A stretch of 64,000 nucleotides of DNA from Flavobacterium caseinilyticum (lineage in GTDB: Bacteria > Bacteroidota > Bacteroidia > Flavobacteriales > Flavobacteriaceae). Within the stretch, counting starts at the first letter, position 1, and each line of letters opens with the position of its first letter. Below, piece after piece: positions 57,598-64,000 of this stretch. Both the position numbers and the translations under genes were made by a program. Under the pieces are notes generated by a model that was not told the DNA's origin, did no database searches, and saw only the letters and a program-made list of their open reading frames with translations. The DNA lies in the NCBI RefSeq assembly GCF_004349085.1, contig NZ_SMFM01000004.1, forward strand, positions 62,001 to 126,000. The letters run 5' to 3'.

Positions 57598-58762
57598 TAC
57601 TAAAATTTGGCTTTCCTCTCCACACATGGGCGGAAATGAGCAGCAATTTGTTAAAGAAGCCTTTGATACCAATTGGGTAGCACCACTTGGACCTAATGTC
57701 ACAGGTTTGGAATCCGATCTGGAATCCTATTTGTCAAACCAGTCATCAGTGGGAGCTTTAAGCTCCGGCACTGCTGCAATTCACCTCGGATTAATCCTGT
57801 TGGACGTGACTGCAGGGGATACCGTTATCTGTCAAAGCATGACTTTTTCGGCATCGGCAAATCCTATATTATATCTTGGTGCTACCCCGATTTTTATTGA
57901 CAGCGAATCCGATACCTGGAATCTATGTCCGATAGCCTTGGAGCAAGCAATTGTCGACCAGATTGCTAAGGGTAAAAAACCCAAAGCGATTATTGCGGTT
58001 CATTTATATGGCGTGCCTTATAAAATTGACGAAATCAGAACAGTGGCGGATAAATTTTCCATTCCCATCCTTGAAGACAGCGCGGAAGCCTTGGGCAGTA
58101 GCTTTAAAGGCCAAAAATGTGGCACTTTCGGGGATATCGGCGTGTTATCTTTCAATGGCAATAAAATTATTACTACCTCAGGCGGGGGCGCGATCGTAAC
58201 ACCCACGGCAGCATTAAAGGAAAAAGCAATCTTTTTTGCCACGCAGTCCAGAGACGATGCGCCGCATTATCAGCACAGCGAAATCGGCTATAATTACAGG
58301 ATGAGTAACATTTGCGCGGGCATAGGTCGCGGACAAATGGAAGTATTAGATGATCATGTAGCGTTGCGCAGAGCGATGCACGATTTTTATGTGGAGGTTT
58401 TCAAAGACGTTGCGGGAATAAGCGTTTTTACCGTTCCGAATGAAGATTATTTTGCCAATTACTGGTTAAGTGCCATTCTGGTAGATCCCGCCATAACGGG
58501 GGGTATGACCAGAGAGACGATTCGCTTGGCATTGGAAACCGAAAATATTGAATCGAGGCCGTTGTGGAAACCGATGCATCTGCAACCCATTTTTGAAATG
58601 TATCCTTACTATGGTGACAAAATTGCCGAGACGCTTTTCGACAATGGACTCTGTCTGCCTTCGGGCTCCAACCTGACTGATGACGATCGAAGCAGGTTAA
58701 AAGCCGCTTTGCTACAGTTGGTGGGTCAAATACCAAACATACAATACGCTGCCGGATTATAG
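57590..58762 (+). CDS. pglE: UDP-4-keto-sugar aminotransferase (PglE type, DegT/DnrJ/EryC1 family)
   Basis: 390 residues. The PLP enzyme motifs are SSGTAAIHLGL, VHLYGVPYKID, EDSAEALGSSFKGQKCG and the Schiff-base Lys192 in SFNGNKIITTSGGG. The FNGNKI context is usual for PglE-like enzymes. It transaminates the 4-keto-sugar produced by the PglF-type dehydratase, giving the amino-sugar for the PglD-type enzyme. It overlaps pglD by eight bases. It is the last gene before a 462-base gap. Confidence 0.92.
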   Translation: MNNTKIWLSSPHMGGNEQQFVKEAFDTNWVAPLGPNVTGLESDLESYLSNQSSVGALSSGTAAIHLGLILLDVTAGDTVICQSMTFSASANPILYLGATPIFIDSESDTWNLCPIALEQAIVDQIAKGKKPKAIIAVHLYGVPYKIDEIRTVADKFSIPILEDSAEALGSSFKGQKCGTFGDIGVLSFNGNKIITTSGGGAIVTPTAALKEKAIFFATQSRDDAPHYQHSEIGYNYRMSNICAGIGRGQMEVLDDHVALRRAMHDFYVEVFKDVAGISVFTVPNEDYFANYWLSAILVDPAITGGMTRETIRLALETENIESRPLWKPMHLQPIFEMYPYYGDKIAETLFDNGLCLPSGSNLTDDDRSRLKAALLQLVGQIPNIQYAAGL

Positions 58763-59224
58763 AAGATATTTCCGTATCGAGTAACAATTGATTTTGGTAG
58801 CTGACTGAATATCGATAGAGCGCAGCATTTTTTTTAATTCCGATTATAAAACGCAGAAATACGAAAATGGCATTAAATTAAAGTGCTCTTTAGGGTGTTA
58901 TTGGTTTTTAGTAAAAGTTTTTGGTTAATTCGAGTTGTTTTCTGTGAAAAATTTTTCGAAATTAAGCAAATTTCCCTAATGCCTTTCTCGCTACAATTTT
59001 AATTCTGCTTTAAAAAAATTGTAAGTGTCGGCACGGACTCAAGTTTTTAGTACGTGTCTCATATGATTTGTAACAAGCTAAAATTCTGAAATAATAAAAA
59101 GAATTCTGTTGTTTAGTTCTTTTAACGATTAAATAGTGAGTAGCTGTAACAAAATGCTTTTATTTCATATATTTGCATCCCGTTTAGCATCATAAAATAT
59201 AGGTTTTTAAAAAATAAAATAAAA
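58763..59224 (+). promoter_or_regulatory. Long intergenic region with a promoter for the dehydratase gene
   Basis: No gene is seen in these 462 AT-rich bases. TATATTTG at 59168-59175 is a perfect -7 element, with transcription expected near 59182. No T-run terminator clearly closes the pglCDE-type operon here. The upstream 400 bases hold no feature I can support. Confidence 0.5.
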
Positions 59225-61207
59225 TTGAATAGTACTAAAGAAAAAAGTGAAAGCCGGTTTGTTTTTGATGTTACTTCAACAATGAAACTAAGATCAAACC
59301 TGAGTAATTTAGGCTACTTACCACGATGGATAATAATTTCAATTGATTTTATTGTGCTGATGCTATCGTTCTTTTTTACTTTTCTGATTTTTAAAGGAAC
59401 GGGTTTAGATTACATCAGTACTCCTTACAGTCTTGTTTTCATTGGTTCTTTTTTTGGTACAAATTTATTTTTCTTCTGGCTCTTCAGGACTTACTCCGGA
59501 ATTATCAGACACTCTTCCAATATAGACGCGCTGAAGTTATTGTTTTCCCAAATTTCGGTATTGATTGTTTTCCTGATTTATAACTTTCTGCATGAGATTT
59601 TTTTTCAGCAGAAGGCCTTCTTAAACACCGCACTTTTTATCAATATTGTACTATCATTTTGCGGTTTGTTTTTGTACAGAATGGTCGTGAAACAGACATT
59701 TGAACTTTATTTCTCCGAGAAAAGCAGCGAGAAATTAATGCGAACTGTTGTCTACGGCACCGATGCCAATGCGATTTCGGTTGCCAATGCATTAAAATTC
59801 GAAACACCTTCCCGTTTTAAAATCGTAGGATTTGTAGATAAGAACAGTCAGAACGCTTCCAAACGCATGCTCGATTTACCGATATTGGTGCAGAGAAAAA
59901 AACTCCCTGCCTTAATGAGGTCGGTTGGAGCTGAAAGTGTGATTTTAGCTGATAAAGGATTGTCAAAAGAGGAACAAATCATTATCGTTGAACAGTGTCT
60001 GGAATATAACTATAAAGTTTTTACCGTACCACTAATTTCGGATTGGGAAAATCAAAAAGAAATCTCCCAAAAAGTAAAAACTATTCAAATTGAAGATCTT
60101 TTGGAGCGAAAACCAATTGTACTGGATAACAAAGGGATCTCCAAACAATTGAAAGACAAAGTCATTTTGATCAGCGGTGCTGCTGGATCTATAGGAAGCG
60201 AAATTGCACGGCAAGTACTGCTTTTTAATCCTAAAAAAATTATTATTTTAGATCAGGCTGAAACGCCACTCCATCATTTAAAACTGGAGACCGAAAGTAT
60301 AGAAACGAATGCAAAAATACGGACTGTAGTTGGAGATATCAGAAACATGGAGGCCATGGATGAAATTTTCAAATTATACCGACCTCAGGTTGTTTTTCAT
60401 GCTGCGGCGTATAAACATGTTCCGCTTATGGAAGAAAATCCATCTCAGGCAATTTTCACCAATATCAAGGGAACTAAAAATCTGGCTGATTTATCGTGTC
60501 TTTACAAAGTTAAAAAATTTGTAATGGTGTCTACTGATAAGGCAGTGAACCCAAGTAATGTTATGGGTGCCAGTAAACGAATTGCCGAAAAATATGTACA
60601 GTCGTTACAGCTCAAAGACATTAGCGAGAAAGGATCGGCGGCGACAAAATTCATCACTACCCGTTTTGGAAATGTTTTGGGTTCGAACGGTTCAGTAGTG
60701 CCTTTGTTTACCAAACAAATTGCAGAAGGTGGCCCACTGACCATTACTCATAAAGATATTATTCGCTACTTCATGACGATACCCGAAGCCTGTCAACTGG
60801 TTTTGGAAGCAGGAGCTATGGGTAATGGAGGGGAGATTTATATTTTTGATATGGGAAAACCGGTAAAAATAATTGATCTGGCAAATAAAATGATAAAGTT
60901 GGCAGGTTTTATCCCTGAAAAGGACATCAAGATCGAGATTGTTGGTTTAAGACCCGGAGAGAAATTGTATGAAGAATTACTAAATGATACGTCAAAAACA
61001 ATACCGACCCACCATGCTAAAATAATGATTGCTGAAGAAATCCAGGAAGAGTTTGAAGGGTTGCATACCGATATTGATGAATTAATCAATATTGCTAATT
61101 TGTTTGCCAATGATGCTATTGTTGCGAAAATGAAAAAAATCGTTCCTGAATTCAAAAGTATGAATTCGTCGTACGAAATTTTAGATCAAAAGGAAATAAC
61201 CCAGTAA
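59225..61207 (+). CDS. pglF: UDP-GlcNAc 4,6-dehydratase, membrane type (PglF/CapD/WbpM)
   Basis: 660 residues from a TTG at 59225, which is preceded by an A-rich stretch; an ATG at 59282 would give 641. Four N-terminal membrane helices (about 35-160), then a first Rossmann domain (VVYGTDANAISVANAL) and the catalytic SDR domain with SGAAGSIGSEIARQ, HAAAYKHVPLMEENP and STDKAVNPSNVMGASKR, where Met replaces the usual SDR tyrosine as in this family. It makes UDP-2-acetamido-2,6-dideoxy-4-keto-hexose, the first step toward the bacillosamine-type sugar. Its own promoter lies just upstream. Confidence 0.93.
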   Translation: MNSTKEKSESRFVFDVTSTMKLRSNLSNLGYLPRWIIISIDFIVLMLSFFFTFLIFKGTGLDYISTPYSLVFIGSFFGTNLFFFWLFRTYSGIIRHSSNIDALKLLFSQISVLIVFLIYNFLHEIFFQQKAFLNTALFINIVLSFCGLFLYRMVVKQTFELYFSEKSSEKLMRTVVYGTDANAISVANALKFETPSRFKIVGFVDKNSQNASKRMLDLPILVQRKKLPALMRSVGAESVILADKGLSKEEQIIIVEQCLEYNYKVFTVPLISDWENQKEISQKVKTIQIEDLLERKPIVLDNKGISKQLKDKVILISGAAGSIGSEIARQVLLFNPKKIIILDQAETPLHHLKLETESIETNAKIRTVVGDIRNMEAMDEIFKLYRPQVVFHAAAYKHVPLMEENPSQAIFTNIKGTKNLADLSCLYKVKKFVMVSTDKAVNPSNVMGASKRIAEKYVQSLQLKDISEKGSAATKFITTRFGNVLGSNGSVVPLFTKQIAEGGPLTITHKDIIRYFMTIPEACQLVLEAGAMGNGGEIYIFDMGKPVKIIDLANKMIKLAGFIPEKDIKIEIVGLRPGEKLYEELLNDTSKTIPTHHAKIMIAEEIQEEFEGLHTDIDELINIANLFANDAIVAKMKKIVPEFKSMNSSYEILDQKEITQ

Positions 61208-61366
61208 TCGGACTGTTTTCAGCGGCCATTATGTAGCTATGTCGGTATTTATACAAACACGAATTAACCTACAAAACCAGAGAAATAGCATTTATCTGCC
61301 GCAAAATTTCAAACTCTTTTGGGAAGTTAAGCGACTGAAATAAAAATTATAAACGAGTGCATCCAT

Positions 61367-61402
61367 ACACCCAGCGACGGGCGAGTGTGATATTTTTTTT
61401 TT
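61367..61402 (+). terminator. Probable terminator after the dehydratase gene
   Basis: ACACCC (61367-61372) can pair with GGG (61379-61381) and GTGT (61385-61388), with a CGA bulge. Ten T's follow after four bases. The stem is imperfect and lies 160 bases after the gene. Confidence 0.5.
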
Positions 61403-61477
61403 AATATTGATACAGAAATGATCAGAAGCAATGAAAAAATATTGTTAAAAACTAATTATAGCCATTGGGATAATGTA

Positions 61478-61485
61478 TATATTTG
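61478..61485 (+). promoter_or_regulatory. -7 element of the second wza-wzc unit
   Basis: TATATTTG, 22 bases before the ATG at 61508. No -33 TTTG is found at the right spacing. With the terminator at 61367 it marks a new transcription unit. The remaining part of the 300-base gap shows no gene. Confidence 0.6.
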
Positions 61486-61507
61486 CCCCCAGAAAAAATA
61501 AAATTAC

Positions 61508-62281
61508 ATGAAATACTTTTTTTTACTAAAAAAAACAATTCCCTTTTTCTTTTTAGTGTTATTGTTCTCCTGTGCTTCCAGAAAAGACATGATTTATTAT
61601 CAAGACATTGATAATTTAGGATCTCAGCAAAAGTCAAATTCTTACGAGATTAAAATTCAACCCGATGATTTACTGATGATTTCGGTGTATGCGGAAGATC
61701 CTGAGATTGCAAAATCTTTTAGTTTAAATGTTTCCACCGGACTTACCTCCGTTGCGAGTAAAGGATCTGTATATTTAGTGGATGCCAACGGATCCATTGA
61801 TTTTCCGACTTTAGGAAAGATGAAAGTCAGCGGTCTGACTCGGACTGAAGTCCTTGATCTACTGGACGCCAAGATATCACGATATATTAAAAAACCTATT
61901 ATAAGTCTGAGCATCAGTAATTTTAAAGTGTCAGTTCAAGGTGAAGTGGGCAAACCGGGTACTTATCCTATCCTTTCTGAACGTATTACGTTGATAGAGG
62001 CATTGAGTATGGCCGGCGATCTGACTGTTTTTGGTAAAAGAGATAATATATTGATCATTAGAGAAATTGACGGTGTCAAATCCTTTAATAGGGTTGATAT
62101 TACTAAGGCGGGCTTTATGAATTCTCCGTTTTATTATTTGGCACAAAATGATGTGGTTTATGTAGAGCCTAACCAGAATAAAATAAACGTGGCAGCTATT
62201 AACCCGAGCACAGGTTTAATATTTTCGGTTCTTTCGATCTTATTTACATTAACGACATTAATAATTACCACTATAAAATAA
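61508..62281 (+). CDS. wza: Polysaccharide export outer-membrane lipoprotein (Wza-like), second copy
   Basis: 257 residues. A lipoprotein signal (FFFLVLLFSC, Cys near residue 22) is followed by SRKDMIYYQDI, then the Poly_export domain (YEIKIQPDDLLMISVYAEDPE, GSIDFPTLGKMKVSGLTRTEV) and an SLBB-type domain (VSVQGEVGKPGTYPI). A C-terminal helix ends the protein. It is clearly related to the first Wza (31811) but only moderately similar. It precedes the second wzc by nine bases. Confidence 0.9.
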   Translation: MKYFFLLKKTIPFFFLVLLFSCASRKDMIYYQDIDNLGSQQKSNSYEIKIQPDDLLMISVYAEDPEIAKSFSLNVSTGLTSVASKGSVYLVDANGSIDFPTLGKMKVSGLTRTEVLDLLDAKISRYIKKPIISLSISNFKVSVQGEVGKPGTYPILSERITLIEALSMAGDLTVFGKRDNILIIREIDGVKSFNRVDITKAGFMNSPFYYLAQNDVVYVEPNQNKINVAAINPSTGLIFSVLSILFTLTTLIITTIK

Positions 62282-62290
62282 AAGGTTTTC

Positions 62291-64000
62291 ATGGAAAATA
62301 ATATGTTAAACGAAAATTCAGAACAGGATTTTCAAATAAGAGCCATAGTAGATCAGTATGCTTCCCACTGGAAATGGTTTGTTTTAGGGGCCTTTATCAG
62401 CTTATCTGTTGCATATGTTTATTTACGCTACACCATACCGCAATACCGCGCTTCGACAACCATCCTGATGAAAGATGAAAAGAAAGGTGGTTTATCTTCG
62501 GAATTGGCAGCATTTGCCGATATGGGACTAGTCGGCGGGAAAAACAATATCGACAATGAAATTGAAATTCTTAAATCCCGAACTTTAATAGAAAGTACGG
62601 TACGCAAAATGAATCTGAACATTTCCTTTGTTGTAGAAGGGCAGATTATCAGTACCGATCTTTTTAAAAACTCCCCAATTTTGGTGGACTTTACATCGAA
62701 AAAATCTAATTTTTATTCGAGCGGCAGTTCATATGAATATTTGGCTCTTTCATCCGGTACTTTTAAGTTGGACGATATCAGCGGAGAACGCAATATTTTG
62801 CAGCAAAAGGAAGTGTACCGATACGGTGAGCCTATTGCAACTAAATACGGCACTCTGGTGATCAATAAATCGCTTACCACCACTACTGTTTATAATGAAA
62901 AAGACAGCGAGCCAATCAAAATTTTAATAAGCCCGATTGAAAACGTTGCCGGAAGCTTCAGAGGAAGATTAAACATTGCTCCATTAAGTAAAACCAGTGA
63001 TATCATTGAGCTTTCTTTGACCGATCCTGTACTTGAAAAAGCCGAATTTTTCCTGGATAATTTGGTGCGGAATTATAATACCGAAGCGATAGCGGATAAG
63101 AACTTTATTTCTGAAAACACCTCTCGATTCATTGCGACCAGATTAGCTTTAATAACCGACGAACTTGACGGGGTTGAACAAAGCGTTGAAAGTTTTAAAA
63201 GCAGCAATCAGTTAACGGATATTGAAACAGAAGCTCAACTTTTTATTGCAGGTTCGAGTGAATATGACAAGAAAGGAATAGAAACTGATATTCAATTGAA
63301 TATCATTTCTTCGATGATAGATTTTATGAAGAAAAGCAAACCATCGGATTTGTTGCCTTCTAATATCGTAAGCGGTGAGGCCACTGATTTGATCAGTTCT
63401 TATAATCAATTGGTTTTGGACCGTAACAGGATTTTGAAATCAGCTACTGAGGTTAATCCAACTGTAGTTAAAATGGATCAGCAGATCTCATCCCTAAAAT
63501 CGACAGTTGCCGGAAGTTTGAGCCGCATGCAGTCGAATTTAATGATTCAAAAAAGAGATTTAAATAGTCAGGAAGGAATTTTGAATAGTAAAATTGGTAA
63601 AATTCCGGTACAGGAACGCCAGTTTAGAGTGATCGCGAGACAGCAAAAAGTAAAAGAAGAACTGTATTTGTATTTGTTGCAGAAAAGAGAAGAAACAGCT
63701 ATTTTTTTAGCTGCCACAGAGCCTAATGCCAGAGTAGTCGATGCTGCTAAAGGTTCTGACACTCCCGTTGCTCCTAATAAAAAAATCATTTATCTGGGTG
63801 CGCTGCTTTTAGGTCTTTTGGTTCCGTTTGGAATCATTTATTTGATGGATTTACTGGATACAAAAATAAAAAGCCGTATGGATTTAGACGGTAAAACATT
63901 AATTCCTTTTATTGGAGATGTTCCTACTTCTGACAGTCCATCAGAAATTATAAAATCAGAAAGTCGCACCAGTACTGCAGAGGCCTTGCGAATCATCCGA
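62291..64000 (+). CDS. wzc: Polysaccharide co-polymerase/tyrosine kinase (Wzc-like), second copy, truncated by the window
   Basis: The frame is open from the ATG at 62291 to the window end (570 codons seen; related proteins have about 780-820). An N-terminal Wzz domain begins after the helix FVLGAFISLSVAYVYL, with STTILMKDEKKGGLSSEL and EIEILKSRTLIESTVRKM. A coiled-coil region and the GNVR-like segment (PVQERQFRVIARQQKVKEELYLYLLQKREE) follow, then a second helix near 500-520 and the start of the cytoplasmic kinase linker (TAEALRIIR). The ATP site lies beyond the window. Unlike the first Wzc, it has a typical GNVR segment. Confidence 0.9.
   Translation, partial: MENNMLNENSEQDFQIRAIVDQYASHWKWFVLGAFISLSVAYVYLRYTIPQYRASTTILMKDEKKGGLSSELAAFADMGLVGGKNNIDNEIEILKSRTLIESTVRKMNLNISFVVEGQIISTDLFKNSPILVDFTSKKSNFYSSGSSYEYLALSSGTFKLDDISGERNILQQKEVYRYGEPIATKYGTLVINKSLTTTTVYNEKDSEPIKILISPIENVAGSFRGRLNIAPLSKTSDIIELSLTDPVLEKAEFFLDNLVRNYNTEAIADKNFISENTSRFIATRLALITDELDGVEQSVESFKSSNQLTDIETEAQLFIAGSSEYDKKGIETDIQLNIISSMIDFMKKSKPSDLLPSNIVSGEATDLISSYNQLVLDRNRILKSATEVNPTVVKMDQQISSLKSTVAGSLSRMQSNLMIQKRDLNSQEGILNSKIGKIPVQERQFRVIARQQKVKEELYLYLLQKREETAIFLAATEPNARVVDAAKGSDTPVAPNKKIIYLGALLLGLLVPFGIIYLMDLLDTKIKSRMDLDGKTLIPFIGDVPTSDSPSEIIKSESRTSTAEALRIIR

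Noticed and set aside
58428..58787. 119-codon minus-strand frame opposite the pglE-type gene
   Set aside because: Shadow of the GC-richer coding strand; no motif, and the plus-strand PLP enzyme is certain.

Overview
The window is a chromosomal segment of a member of the Bacteroidota, most likely Flavobacterium or a close relative. The evidence is the AT-rich composition, promoters of the Bacteroidota type (TAnnTTTG at -7, TTTG about 19-20 bases upstream), A-rich translation starts without Shine-Dalgarno sites, a SusC/RagA-type receptor, and a UpxY-type NusG paralogue in a capsule locus. The genus is inferred from overall resemblance, not from a search.

Layout. 1-2732: two minus-strand outer-membrane genes, a truncated SusC-like receptor and an Omp85/BamA-superfamily barrel. 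2825-20179: the str-S10-spc-alpha supercluster in one direction (rpsL, rpsG, fusA, rpsJ; promoter; rplC to rplQ), including secY, infA, rpmJ and rpoA, ended by a strong terminator. Structured non-coding gaps interrupt it between rpsL and rpsG, rpsN and rpsH, and rpsK and rpsD. 20180-31739: housekeeping and mixed genes: carA, an erythromycin-esterase-like hydrolase, eno, gltA, two amidinotransferase-fold (pentein) hydrolases including a CtlX-type one, marC, a CoA-binding protein, a sodium:solute symporter and recR. Most transcription units here have a visible promoter and hairpin terminator.

31785-64000 (continuing past the window): a large surface-polysaccharide locus. It opens with Wza and Wzc, then WbpP-type UDP-GlcNAc 4-epimerase, UDP-glucose dehydrogenase, a UpxY/NusG-like antiterminator and a long structured leader. 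After that come WbpO/TviB-type dehydrogenase, mannose-1-phosphate guanylyltransferase, an ABC exporter (Wzm/Wzt), two GT2, one GT-D-fold and six GT4 glycosyltransferases, an acyltransferase-3 membrane protein, an EpsG-like polymerase and a hexapeptide acetyltransferase. The end holds PglC/PglD/PglE-type genes, a PglF/CapD-type dehydratase and a second, different Wza/Wzc pair.

Reading the locus as a pathway (inference): PglF, PglE and PglD would make a UDP-di-N-acetyl-bacillosamine-type sugar. The PglC-like enzyme would put it on undecaprenyl phosphate, and the GT4/GT2 enzymes would extend it using UDP-GalNAcA (WbpP plus WbpO), UDP-GlcA and GDP-mannose. O-acetylation, export and length control would follow through Wzm/Wzt and/or EpsG with Wza/Wzc. 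No Wzx flippase is visible. No tRNA, rRNA, CRISPR array, transposase or prophage gene was found.
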